DNA of 64,000 nucleotides from Amycolatopsis sp. QT-25 (GTDB taxonomy: Bacteria > Actinomycetota > Actinomycetes > Mycobacteriales > Pseudonocardiaceae). The stretch lies in assembly GCF_029369745.1 (NCBI RefSeq), contig NZ_CP120210.1, positions 3,968,001 through 4,032,000 on the forward strand, in the 5' to 3' direction. Under the pieces are notes generated by a model. That model searched no databases. It was not told where the DNA came from and was given only the letters and a program-made list of their open reading frames with translations. Shown piece after piece: positions 8,383 through 16,910 of the stretch (positions within the stretch are counted from its first letter, which is position 1; each line of letters begins with the position of its first letter). The position numbers and the translations under genes were made by a program.

Positions 8383-10374
8383 TCAGCCGGCCTGCCGGAC
8401 GGCGGACATCTCCGTCTGGAAGGTCTGGACCTTGTTTCCCTTGGCCGCGAAGACGTCGACCTGGCCGCTCGAGGTGAACAAGCCGTCCGCGAGAACTCCC
8501 TGCTGGAAACCTCGAACCCCCCAGCCGCGCAAGAGATCGTGGTCGAACTCGAAGCGGACGACGTCGCCATCCTGGCCCCAGGTCAGGCTGCCGGTGAACC
8601 CGGTCGACGTGTTGACGACGCCCTTGCCGTCCGCGGTGAAGGTGAAGACCGCGTGCCGGGTGACTTTCCGCTCTGGGCTCTCTTCGATCGCGGTGACCGA
8701 CCACTTCCCCACCAGGGAGTCCGCGGTCTCCCCCGCACTCAACCGTCGCGCGATGTCGGCTCGCAGCGCCCTCTTGTCGATCTTCCCGATATTGGTGACC
8801 GGTAAGGTATCCACCTGGATCACGCGATCCGGCAACTTGAAGGGGGCCACCTCGGCCCGGTTCATCACCGCCAGCACGTCCACCAAGGACACCGCGATGC
8901 CGGGACGGCATACGACGTACACGCAGACGCGTTCGCCCAGTTCCGGATCCGGCATGGCGACCGCGGCGGCCATCGTCACACCGTCCACCCGTTGGGCGAA
9001 ATCTTCCACTTCCTCCGCGGAGATCTTCTCGCCCCCGCGGTTGATCAGGTCCTTCTCCCGGCCCTCGACGACCAGGTTGCCGTCCGGCCGCAATCGCACG
9101 ATGTCACCGGTCCGGTACCAGCCGTCCGCAGTGAACGCCCTGGCGTTGTCCTCCTCCGCGCGGTAGTAGCCGCGGAGGGTGTAAGGACCACGAGTGAGCA
9201 GCGATCCTGGTGTGCCCACGGGTACCGGATCCCCGTTCTCGTCCACCACCGCGAGTTCGTCGGCCGGGCTCATCGGCCGTCCCTGGGTCGCCACCCGCAC
9301 GTCTTCGGGATCGTCCAGGCTAGTGGCGCACACCAATCCTTCGGCCATCCCGTATCCGTGCTGGAGCGTGCAGCCCAGCGTCCGGCCGACCCGGACCGCG
9401 ACCGGCTCGGCGAGCGGGGCGCCCCCGACCATCAGGACCCGCAGCGAACCGAGATCCGCCCGCGAACCCGCCTCGCGGTGTTCGAGCCAGCGGGTCACGA
9501 TCGTCGGGACGGCGGCGGTGATCGTGACCCGCTCACGTTCGATGGCCGCGAACGCGGCGGCGGCGGCGGTGAACGAGCCACAGACCACCCGGCCTCCCGC
9601 GAGGAGGGTGGCGAGCACCCCGCCCAGCTGGAAGTTGTGACTCATCGGGAGTACCGCGAGGTTGACCGTATCCGGACCGAATCGACCCGATTCCCGGCAC
9701 AGCCGCAAGTAATACGCGAAGTCATCGTGGGTACGCGCGATCAGTTTCGGCTGTCCGGTGGTCCCACCGGACAGCAGGAAGAGCGCGATCGCGCGGGAAT
9801 CGGGCAGCTCGGAACCCGGATCACCCGCCGCGGCGCTGAGTGCCCGCAGATCGTGGTTGCCATCCTCGATCTCGTCTCCCGCGACGAGGACATACTCGAT
9901 CGTCGGTGCCTCGCTGACGACCCGGCGCGCCATCTCCTGGTGGTCGAAACCGCGTGTATCGGCGGCCACGACAAGGGCACGTGCCTCGACTCGCCGTCCG
10001 ATGCCCACGATCTCGTGCGCCCGGTGCGCGGGCAACGCGAGGACTGGCAGCAGTCCGGATCGGAAGCAGGCCAGCAGGACGACCACGAGTTCCCAGCAGT
10101 TCGGCAGCTGCACCACGACGCGATCGTCCACTCGCAACCCCAGCGAACGCAGGCGCCCGGCGAGACCTTCCGCGCGCGCCATCAGTTCCCGGTACGTCAG
10201 CCGGATATCACCGTCGACGAGCGCCGTCTCGTCCGGCCGGCCGGACGCGACGGCGGCGAAGTACTCGGCCAGCGGGCGTCCTTCCCAGTATCCCTCGTCG
10301 ACGTAACGAGCGACGATGTCGTCCGGCCAGGGCGTGAAGCCGGCGCTGCTGGGCTGGATCAGTGCTGAGGCCAC
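8383..10374 (-). CDS. Aryl-acid adenylate-forming ligase with C-terminal lipocalin-like extension
   Basis: 663 residues. Residues 1 to about 550 are an ANL-superfamily enzyme of the 2,3-dihydroxybenzoate/salicylate-AMP ligase type: phosphate loop LLSGGTTGQPK, GYGMAEG, YRTGDIVR and the C-terminal NIGKIDKRALR with its catalytic Lys. It should activate an aromatic carboxylate as the adenylate and pass it to CoA or a carrier protein. Residues from about 555 form a beta-rich domain with a GKW start and a repeated T-x-G-x-L-x-W pattern, resembling lipocalin/nitrobindin-type barrels; this is not part of ordinary DhbE-like ligases. First gene of the minus-strand operon ending with the SGNH-like gene. 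It plausibly activates the type II PKS product. Confidence 0.85.
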   Translation of the reverse strand: MASALIQPSSAGFTPWPDDIVARYVDEGYWEGRPLAEYFAAVASGRPDETALVDGDIRLTYRELMARAEGLAGRLRSLGLRVDDRVVVQLPNCWELVVVLLACFRSGLLPVLALPAHRAHEIVGIGRRVEARALVVAADTRGFDHQEMARRVVSEAPTIEYVLVAGDEIEDGNHDLRALSAAAGDPGSELPDSRAIALFLLSGGTTGQPKLIARTHDDFAYYLRLCRESGRFGPDTVNLAVLPMSHNFQLGGVLATLLAGGRVVCGSFTAAAAAFAAIERERVTITAAVPTIVTRWLEHREAGSRADLGSLRVLMVGGAPLAEPVAVRVGRTLGCTLQHGYGMAEGLVCATSLDDPEDVRVATQGRPMSPADELAVVDENGDPVPVGTPGSLLTRGPYTLRGYYRAEEDNARAFTADGWYRTGDIVRLRPDGNLVVEGREKDLINRGGEKISAEEVEDFAQRVDGVTMAAAVAMPDPELGERVCVYVVCRPGIAVSLVDVLAVMNRAEVAPFKLPDRVIQVDTLPVTNIGKIDKRALRADIARRLSAGETADSLVGKWSVTAIEESPERKVTRHAVFTFTADGKGVVNTSTGFTGSLTWGQDGDVVRFEFDHDLLRGWGVRGFQQGVLADGLFTSSGQVDVFAAKGNKVQTFQTEMSAVRQAG

Positions 10375-10607
10375 TTTTTCTCCTCCCCTATCGGGCTGGA
10401 ACGATTACCGCGAAATGCTTCGCTGCTGCGTCTCATGCTGGCCGCAGACACGGCTCGATCACGTCTTCAACCCTGCTTGCGGTGCGCACGGTCGAAGACG
10501 TGCCCGGAATCGGCGGCCTGGCACGGTACGACTGATCAGCCAACGGTTTTCCGAACACCGAGAACACTGTTGATCCAGCCGGAAAAGACCACCGCATCGG
10601 AGTTCGC
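10375..10607. promoter_or_regulatory. Divergent promoter region between ligase operon and epoxide hydrolase 1
   Basis: 233 bases between two divergently transcribed genes, so it must hold both promoters. I could not pick -35/-10 boxes with confidence. Confidence 0.4.
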
Positions 10608-11777
10608 ATGAAGCCTTTTCGTATCGATATCCCCCAACGGGAACTGGACGAACTGAAGCAGCGTCTCGCGCAGACTCGATGGCCCGACGCGGGTCCTGAG
10701 CCAGGCTGGGCGCGAGGAATCCCTCTCGACTATCTCAAGGATCTGACCAGGTACTGGCTCGAGGACTACAATTGGCGGGCCGCCGAAGAAAGGTTGAACT
10801 TCTTTCCGCAGTTCACCACCGAAATCGACGGCGAGAACATTCACTTCCTGCACGTCCGTTCCCCCGAGCCGGACGCCGTCCCTTTGATTCTCACCCACGG
10901 CTGGCCGGGTTCCTTCGTCGAATTCCTGGAAATGATCGAACCGCTGACCGATCCGCGGAAGCACGGCGGCGATCCGGCCGACGCGTTCCATGTCGTCGTC
11001 CCCAGCCTTCCCGGATTCACGTTCTCCGGTCCCACCAAGGACACGGGCTGGGACATTCCGCGGATCGCCGATGCCTGGGCGGAACTGATGCGACGGCTCG
11101 GCTACGACCGGTATGTCGCGCAGGGCAGCGACTACGGGATGCTGACGTCATTGCAGCTCGCACTGGCAGCCCCGGACCACGTGTCCGGTGTGCACATCAA
11201 CATGCTGGTCGCCTTCCCGCCGCAGGACGACCCCGCCGCGATGACCGGCCTTGACGAGGACGAGCAGGCCCGGCTGGCGCACGCGACGCGGTTCGCGCTG
11301 GACGGTTTCGGTTTCCAGAAGATCCAGTCCAGCCGGCCGCAGACGCTCGCCTACGCGCTCACCGACTCACCAGTGGGTCAGCTCGCGTGGATCGCGGAGA
11401 AGTTCAAGGAATGGGCGGACGCGCCCGACGTGCCGGAGGACGCGGTCGCCCGCGATCACTTGCTGACCAACGTCACGCTCTATTGGCTGACCGCCACGGC
11501 CGGGTCGAGCGCGCAGATCTACTACGAGTCCGGCCGCCTCCCCGACCAGTTCAACCAGACCTGGGGCGGCCCCTGGCCGGTCACCATGCCGGTGGGGATG
11601 GCCTTCTTCCCGAAGGACGTGTCCCGGCCGATCCGCCGATGGGCCGAAAAGACCATCCCCACCCTGACGCATTGGACCGAGTTCTCCGGCGGCGGCCACT
11701 TCGCCGCGATGGAGCGGCCGGACGACCTCGTACGCGACATCCGCACGTTCGTCGCCCGGAACGTCCGGCACCGCTGA
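10608..11777 (+). CDS. Epoxide hydrolase 1 (microsomal-type, SgcF/NcsF-like)
   Basis: 389 residues. N-terminal epoxide-hydrolase domain (residues 1-110, beginning MKPFRIDIPQRELDELKQRL) followed by an alpha/beta hydrolase core. HGWPG supplies the oxyanion hole, Asp175 in QGSDYG is the nucleophile, two lid tyrosines are plausible, and His364 in GGHFAAME is the general base. The machinery therefore looks intact. In nine-membered enediyne clusters such enzymes (SgcF, NcsF1/F2, KedF) open an epoxide on the core to a vicinal diol. It stands alone on the plus strand, ending at a perfect bidirectional hairpin. A related copy lies at 44394-45566. Confidence 0.9.
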   Translation: MKPFRIDIPQRELDELKQRLAQTRWPDAGPEPGWARGIPLDYLKDLTRYWLEDYNWRAAEERLNFFPQFTTEIDGENIHFLHVRSPEPDAVPLILTHGWPGSFVEFLEMIEPLTDPRKHGGDPADAFHVVVPSLPGFTFSGPTKDTGWDIPRIADAWAELMRRLGYDRYVAQGSDYGMLTSLQLALAAPDHVSGVHINMLVAFPPQDDPAAMTGLDEDEQARLAHATRFALDGFGFQKIQSSRPQTLAYALTDSPVGQLAWIAEKFKEWADAPDVPEDAVARDHLLTNVTLYWLTATAGSSAQIYYESGRLPDQFNQTWGGPWPVTMPVGMAFFPKDVSRPIRRWAEKTIPTLTHWTEFSGGGHFAAMERPDDLVRDIRTFVARNVRHR

Positions 11778-11792
11778 CACCCGCGACCTGAG

Positions 11793-11840
11793 CGAAACCC
11801 GAAGCCGCGCTGGAGATCTCCGGCGCGGCTTCGGGTTTCG
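11793..11840. terminator. Bidirectional terminator between convergent genes
   Basis: Perfect 18-bp inverted repeat with a 12-base centre, exactly between the convergent stops of epoxide hydrolase 1 and the methyltransferase. Confidence 0.85.
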
Positions 11841-11856
11841 CGGGATAGGCGGCTGG

Positions 11857-12543
11857 TCAGCGAAGACGTACCGACACCTCGAGGCCGTCCCCGAGCGGGA
11901 TCTCGATGGTCGAATACCCGTTGGCGGGATCGTGCACGTAGTCGTGATAGTCGCGCAGGATCTCCCCGCCACCGGGAACGCCGTCCGAGACGACGAGTGC
12001 TCCCTGGCGCAGACTCGGCTCCACCAAACGCAGAACCTCCAGGTGTGTTCCCGGGAAACCGTCGACCAGCACCAGGTCGACCTCGCCGGGCAGATCCCGC
12101 AACGTGGTCCTGGCATCCCCCTCACGGATCTCGACCAGGTCGTCCAGCCCTGCCTCGGCGAGGTTGGCGCGCGCGGCCCGCACCTTGTCAGGGTGCAGTT
12201 CTGTCCCGATCACCCGGCCGTCGCCGTTGTCCCGGACCGCTGAGGCCAGGTAGATGGCCGAGACACCGAACGAGGTGCCGAACTCCACGACGGTCTTCGC
12301 GGTGGCGAACCGGGCGAGGAGATGAAGCAGGTTCCCGGTTTCGGCGGACACCGGGATGCGCAGCCCGGCGAACAGTTCGCTCATTTCGGCTACCGGAAGG
12401 TCGTATCGCGGCCGGTCCGGAACGCGGCGCGCCCGGTCGGCCAGCTCGCCGCCGAGTGCCACGAGTTCGGGACGTTCCCGCCTCTCTTCGGCGCGCAGAC
12501 GGTTGAGCACGCGGCGCACCCGCGCCGTGGTCAAGGTGTTCAT
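11857..12543 (-). CDS. Class I SAM-dependent O-methyltransferase
   Basis: 228 residues, the length of catechol-type (caffeoyl-CoA/COMT) O-methyltransferases. SAM-binding motif I is VEFGTSFGVSAIYLA, followed by an acidic residue in GTELHPDK and by VDLVLVDGF, which holds the metal/catecholate-binding Asp typical of this family. It would methylate a phenolic hydroxyl, probably on the aromatic moiety. Last gene of the minus-strand operon that begins at 16356 and includes two flavin monooxygenases, consistent with hydroxylation followed by methylation. Confidence 0.85.
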   Translation of the reverse strand: MNTLTTARVRRVLNRLRAEERRERPELVALGGELADRARRVPDRPRYDLPVAEMSELFAGLRIPVSAETGNLLHLLARFATAKTVVEFGTSFGVSAIYLASAVRDNGDGRVIGTELHPDKVRAARANLAEAGLDDLVEIREGDARTTLRDLPGEVDLVLVDGFPGTHLEVLRLVEPSLRQGALVVSDGVPGGGEILRDYHDYVHDPANGYSTIEIPLGDGLEVSVRLR

Positions 12544-12570
12544 CGATGCCCTTCTCTTTGGTCGGTCCGG

Positions 12571-13371
12571 TCAGACAAGGGTCACGCCGCCGTCGACCGG
12601 CACGAAGAGTCCGGTCAGCCGTTCGGTCAGGTCGCCCACCAGCGCCACAACGGTGTTCGCGACGTCCTCGGCGCGGATGATCGGCTGCAGCGGGGTCTGT
12701 ATGGCGATATGTTCGATGATCGTCTGCTGATGCGGCCCCGCGTTGGCGTCGGTGGGAACGAAACCGGGCGCGACGTTGTTGACCCGGATCCCGTCCGGGC
12801 CGAGCTGCTGGGCCAGCAGGCGGGCCACACTGTCCTGGGCGCTCTTCGCCACCGCGATCTCGGCAGGCGCGGGAGCGCTGTTGTGCGTCACGGACGCACC
12901 GATGAAGATGATCGAACCACCGCCGAGCCGTCGCATACCCGGCACCACCTGCCGGCAGCAGGTGAGAGTGGCGTCGAGCTGAGACAGGACGGCGCCGCGC
13001 AGCCCTGCCACTCCCTTGTCCGAGTCGATGAAGGACGGTACCGAACGTCCGACTTTCGAACTCAGGTTCCGGGTGTCGCCGATGACGTTGCAGACCAAGA
13101 TGTCGATCTCGCCGAGTTCACGGACCGTCCGTTTGACCAGCGCGCGCACGTCCTTCGGTACGCGAGCGTCGCCCTGGACGGCGATCGCCTGAGCCCCGGT
13201 CTCCTTGATGTCACTGACAACCTGGTCAGCTGTGTCCACATTGGAGTGGTAGTTCACGGCCACCGACGCGCCGTGCCTGCCCAGCGCACGTGCGGTCGCC
13301 GCTCCGATACCACGGCCCGCTCCGGTCACCAGCGCGGTTTTCCCCGCCAGCAGGCGCTTTGGATCTTCCAT
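12571..13371 (-). CDS. SDR-family protein lacking the catalytic tyrosine
   Basis: 266 residues, short-chain dehydrogenase/reductase fold. The NADPH motif TGAGRGIG and the structural DxxV region are intact, and a Ser is present in IGASVTHN. In place of YxxxK the sequence is IAVAK: the Lys is kept but the Tyr position is Ile. The ending PVDGGVTLV is normal. Classical ketoreductase chemistry would be badly impaired, so the protein may do another reaction, bind substrate or act as a partner. It lies 27 bases from the methyltransferase and 29 bases from the next monooxygenase in a tight operon. Confidence 0.8.
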   Translation of the reverse strand: MEDPKRLLAGKTALVTGAGRGIGAATARALGRHGASVAVNYHSNVDTADQVVSDIKETGAQAIAVQGDARVPKDVRALVKRTVRELGEIDILVCNVIGDTRNLSSKVGRSVPSFIDSDKGVAGLRGAVLSQLDATLTCCRQVVPGMRRLGGGSIIFIGASVTHNSAPAPAEIAVAKSAQDSVARLLAQQLGPDGIRVNNVAPGFVPTDANAGPHQQTIIEHIAIQTPLQPIIRAEDVANTVVALVGDLTERLTGLFVPVDGGVTLV

Positions 13372-13400
13372 CCCCTGTCCCTCCTCCTCGATCGTGGCGA

Positions 13401-14531
13401 CTATCCCGCCGCGTCCAGCAGAGCGGGCCCGTACGCCGAAGCGGCGGCAGACAGCTGGACGGCGTGATGGGTGGCCGCGCAGCTGACATCGCGCCAGAAT
13501 CGCTGGGCGGGGACGTCGTCCGCGAAACCGGACGGACCGCCGAGCCGGACGAGCCTGTCGACGGCGGTGACCGCGAGATCCGTGGCGATCGCCGCGTCGC
13601 GGCGGAGTCGTGCCCGCTCACGCCGGCCGAACCGGCCTTCGTCGCACTGCTCGGCGATCCGCTCGATCACCAGGCGAGCCGTGTCGATCTCGCCGGCTGC
13701 ACGGGTGAGGACGAGATGGACGGCTCCTCCGGCATTGCGCGTGCCACTGCGGTCCCGCTTCGCCGCCTGCCGGGCGACCGCGGCCTTGAGCGCCCCGGTG
13801 GCGGCGCCGACGATCGGAACCGCGAAGGTCAGCCCTCCCGCGGCCCGCAGCGGGGCCCGGTGACAAGCCGGCAGCGACGGATCGTCGAGTCCGTTGGTGA
13901 GCGAGGTACGCGGAAACGCGCGGTGGGCGGGCACGAACACGTCCTCGACGAGGAGCGTATTGCTCATGGTGGCCCGCATACCCGTCGAGTACCAGGTGTC
14001 TTTGACGACGTAGTCCTGCCGTGGCACCGCGAAGAACATCGGCGGCTGAGCCGGGTCGCCGGGTGCCGGTCCGCAGACCAGCGCCCAGCCCGCCACCTCC
14101 GCCCCGCTGATGTAGAGCCATTCACCGGAGATCCGCCAGCCGCCTGGTTCCTCGCTCACCCGACCTGCCGGTACCAGTGCGCTGGCGACGATCTGATCCG
14201 GGCTGTCGGCCCAGAGCTCGGCCTGCGCCTGTTCGGGAAGGAACGCGGCGAACCGCCCGGAGTACGCGAAAATCGAGGCGAGCCACGCCGCGGAAGTGCA
14301 GCCTTCACCGACCAGCGCGACCGCGGAAACGGCTTCGGCGAAGCCACCGGCGAGCCCGCCCCATCGGGTGGGCACGAAATGTCGGGCGAACCCGGCCGCC
14401 ACGATCGCGTCGATGACGGTTTGGTCCAGTCGCCGCGCCGCTTCGCCGTCGAGGGCTCGTTCGGACGCCAATGCTCTCGCCGTCTCGGCTGCTTCCAGCA
14501 GTGACGGCTGGGTAGTGGAAGTCATCGTCAT
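13401..14531 (-). CDS. Acyl-CoA-dehydrogenase-like flavin monooxygenase, copy 1
   Basis: 376 residues with the three-domain acyl-CoA dehydrogenase fold, of the group D two-component monooxygenase kind (HsaA/DszC/ActVA-Orf5 relatives) rather than a true dehydrogenase: it has the hydroxylase-type segments FVPTRWGGLAGGFAEAV and GEWLYISGAE and no clear catalytic Glu for beta-oxidation. Such enzymes hydroxylate aromatic polyketides or phenols using reduced flavin supplied by a separate reductase; the flavin reductase at 40944-41474 is the obvious partner in the window. Operon with SDR and O-methyltransferase downstream. Confidence 0.8.
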   Translation of the reverse strand: MTMTSTTQPSLLEAAETARALASERALDGEAARRLDQTVIDAIVAAGFARHFVPTRWGGLAGGFAEAVSAVALVGEGCTSAAWLASIFAYSGRFAAFLPEQAQAELWADSPDQIVASALVPAGRVSEEPGGWRISGEWLYISGAEVAGWALVCGPAPGDPAQPPMFFAVPRQDYVVKDTWYSTGMRATMSNTLLVEDVFVPAHRAFPRTSLTNGLDDPSLPACHRAPLRAAGGLTFAVPIVGAATGALKAAVARQAAKRDRSGTRNAGGAVHLVLTRAAGEIDTARLVIERIAEQCDEGRFGRRERARLRRDAAIATDLAVTAVDRLVRLGGPSGFADDVPAQRFWRDVSCAATHHAVQLSAAASAYGPALLDAAG

Positions 14532-14622
14532 TCCTTATCCGCCCGGAGAAGGGCTTAGGCCGTGCCTCTCGATTCACCACCGCGGCGACCACCGCGCTGC
14601 CGCGCCTGGTCCTGGGCTGAAG

Positions 14623-14657
14623 GCGTTTTTCACCGCGTCTCACGCGATGAAAAACGC
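14623..14657 (-). terminator. Hairpin between SgcJ-like gene and monooxygenase
   Basis: 15-bp arms with one mismatch and a five-base loop in the 215-base gap downstream of the SgcJ-like gene on the minus strand. It may attenuate or end transcription inside this gene string, or be a dispersed repeat. Confidence 0.5.
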
Positions 14658-14746
14658 TTTCGTCGCGTCACATGCGTGGAAAGTCCCCTTCAGCCCCATA
14701 TAGCGGGTCGGCAGTGGCGATTCGGGTGCGAACTGGGGGACACGGC

Positions 14747-15163
14747 TCAGATCGGACTGTTCTGGTAGGCGGCGAGAAACCATTGCCCGTCACGGTTGAC
14801 CACGACCCAGGACGCCCGGATGGCGTTCGCGTCGGACACCTCGCTCTCACCGGGCTGGAGCACGCCGCCCCGGGAGAGCAGGACAGCGGCGTCCCGGGCC
14901 AGCGGACGCAACCCCAGAGGCTGGCCGGTAACCTGCGTGCCCTTGTACTCATTCTGAAAGGCCGACTTCAGGTAGGAGCGGATATCCTCCCGGCCGTTCC
15001 GGTAGACGCCGGACAGGATCATGGTTCCGTCTTCGGTGAACAAGTCGGCGAACGCGTCCGCGTCGTGGTAGGCCCACGCCGCGATGACCCGCCGGGTCAA
15101 GGCGGCGATGGCCACCTTGTCCGATTCGGACAGTTCCTCGCCGGGCCGGGTGCTCGTGCTCAT
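14747..15163 (-). CDS. SgcJ/EcaC-family NTF2-like protein
   Basis: 138 residues, NTF2-like alpha+beta barrel of the SgcJ/EcaC family: an N-terminal helix with ALTRRVIAAWAYHDADAFADLF, then TEDGTMILSGVYRNGREDI, and a C-terminal WVVVNRDGQWFLAAYQNSP. SgcJ is encoded in the C-1027 nine-membered enediyne cluster and its relatives recur in such clusters; its exact role in the core pathway is unsettled. ATG at 15163 has GAGGAGGG eight bases upstream. It lies 11 bases after the neighbouring monooxygenase, so the two are co-transcribed. Confidence 0.85.
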   Translation of the reverse strand: MSTSTRPGEELSESDKVAIAALTRRVIAAWAYHDADAFADLFTEDGTMILSGVYRNGREDIRSYLKSAFQNEYKGTQVTGQPLGLRPLARDAAVLLSRGGVLQPGESEVSDANAIRASWVVVNRDGQWFLAAYQNSPI

Positions 15164-15174
15164 CGCGTCCCTCC

Positions 15175-16356
15175 TCAGATGTAGAGCGTGTCAGGTTCCA
15201 GTCCGCACAGGACTCGTCCGTACAGCTCGTTGTTGGTGTTCGGGTTCATCAAGGCGTGCAGGTTCACCGCCTGCACGTCACGCTGAATTCGCTGGATCGG
15301 GACGTCGGCGTAGATCGACGACCCGCCACTGGCGGAGGCGAGGACGTCCACCGACTCCTTGACCAGCCGGGCCACCGCCCCCAGATCAGCCCTGGCCCGG
15401 ACGCGTTCGGTCAGCGTCCAGCCGACGTCCTCGGCGCCCTTGGTGTCCACGAGGCTTGCCAGGCGGTGCGCGTGAAACTCCGCCGCGTCCAGCTTCTGGG
15501 TCGCGTCGGCCACCTGCAGGTGGGTCAACGGCGCCTCTCGCTGGCTGTCGTAGCCGGTGTAGGTGATCTTGCGGTTCGGCAGCCGCTTGAGGAAGGCATC
15601 CTTGGCCGCCCGGCCGAGGCCGAGCAAGGTGCCGACCGAAGACGCGGAGGCGACCGGCAGCAGCGGGACCCGGTAGATCGGCGACGCCGCGCTGAGGGCG
15701 GATGCCGAGTTCCCGCGTAACACCTCAGTGAGCGGCAGCACCCGTTCGCGGGGGACGAACAGGTCCTTGGCGACCGTGCTGACGCTGCCGGTCCCCCGCA
15801 TCCCCGAGGTCTGCCAATCGTCCACGACCAGCAGGTCCGTCATTGGCACCAGCGCGACGACCGGATACGGCTGCCCGTCCGGCGGCGCGAGGATCGCGAT
15901 GACCTCCTGCCAGTGCGCGTGCTGGGCGCCGCTGATGAAGCCCCACTTCCCGTTGACCACGATCCCCCCGTCCACGGGCGCGGCCATGGCGGTCGGGCTC
16001 AGGGTTCCGCAAACCCGCACGTCCGGGGTGGCGAACACCTCGTCCTGGACGGCGTCCGGGAACATCGAGGCCATCCACGCGGGAATCCAGTACACAGACG
16101 TCACCCAGGCGGCCGCGCCATCGCCGCGGCCGAGTTCGGTGGCCACCTCGGCAAGGGTGCGGGTATCGGCCTCGTATCCGCCATACCGTTTCGGATGGCG
16201 CAACCGGAACAGCCCGGCTGTCGCGAGCGCCTCGATCGAATCGTTGTGCAACCGGCGATTATCCTCGGCCCACGCCGAGTTTTTCTGCAGGATCGAACGC
16301 AACGCGGCCGCCCGCTCGACAACCTCTCTACGCATATCCAGATCGGACGTCAACAC
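15175..16356 (-). CDS. Acyl-CoA-dehydrogenase-like flavin monooxygenase, copy 2
   Basis: About 393 residues. I place the start at the GTG at 16356 because GAGGAG lies six bases upstream; the frame itself extends to 16389. Same group D flavin-dependent fold as the gene at 13401, with LRHPKRYGGYEAD, WGFISGAQHAHW and a conserved C-terminal segment (residues VPIQRIQRDVQA), as in ActVA-Orf5/HsaA relatives. It presumably hydroxylates an aromatic intermediate with reduced flavin from the separate reductase. First gene of a minus-strand operon that continues through SgcJ-like, a second monooxygenase, SDR and methyltransferase. Confidence 0.82.
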   Translation of the reverse strand: MLTSDLDMRREVVERAAALRSILQKNSAWAEDNRRLHNDSIEALATAGLFRLRHPKRYGGYEADTRTLAEVATELGRGDGAAAWVTSVYWIPAWMASMFPDAVQDEVFATPDVRVCGTLSPTAMAAPVDGGIVVNGKWGFISGAQHAHWQEVIAILAPPDGQPYPVVALVPMTDLLVVDDWQTSGMRGTGSVSTVAKDLFVPRERVLPLTEVLRGNSASALSAASPIYRVPLLPVASASSVGTLLGLGRAAKDAFLKRLPNRKITYTGYDSQREAPLTHLQVADATQKLDAAEFHAHRLASLVDTKGAEDVGWTLTERVRARADLGAVARLVKESVDVLASASGGSSIYADVPIQRIQRDVQAVNLHALMNPNTNNELYGRVLCGLEPDTLYI

Positions 16357-16910
16357 ATGCCGCTCCTCGACGTAAAATGAATTGAGCAAGGGCTAGCCCG
16401 CAGACACTCCACGAAAGCATCCAACCCCGCTCGATGGCCATCTCGGAAAACAAAGCATTGCAATTTCGCCGAATCGGCCGCGTCTCCATCCGTGTCCTGA
16501 CAGCACCGCGCCACACTCGGTCGCCATCCCGGCAAATCGGATATAACCTCCCTTTTTGGCACATTGCGTCTAAATAACTCCGCGCGAGCACAACCGCCGG
16601 ACAGGTAACGCCAATCAGGTTAGATACCAGCACTGATCCGCACAGAGAGCCACCTTTAGGCTATTCGTGTACCTCGGCGACTCCTGATCAGCGGTACTGG
16701 ATCAAGACAGGCGATGCCGTAGCGTCAGCTCACTAGCCCATTAGATTGTCGATCTCTTCCCTGCTGCCCGCTTGATCACACAACAGTCAAACATCAGCTA
16801 GATTGGACCCCGCGCCAAGCACTGAGCAGTGTCTGAAAATTCCTGTTCAGTAATCGACCGGAGGCTGGTCGATAGGACTATGGCAGTTCACTCAGGGGGG
16901 GGAACGCTTC
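16357..16910. promoter_or_regulatory. Divergent regulatory region, about 550 bases
   Basis: Non-coding stretch of reduced GC between the monooxygenase operon (leftward) and the AraC regulator (rightward). ORFs here look like chance frames. Both promoters must lie in it, and the AraC protein is a natural candidate to act here. A run of eight G just before the GTG at 16911 acts as its ribosome-binding site. I could not name an operator. Confidence 0.45.

Noticed and set aside
14551..14746. Possible small gene between the flavin monooxygenase and the SgcJ-like gene
   Set aside because: The 215-base gap is dominated by imperfect palindromes and has no frame with a plausible start and coding pattern.
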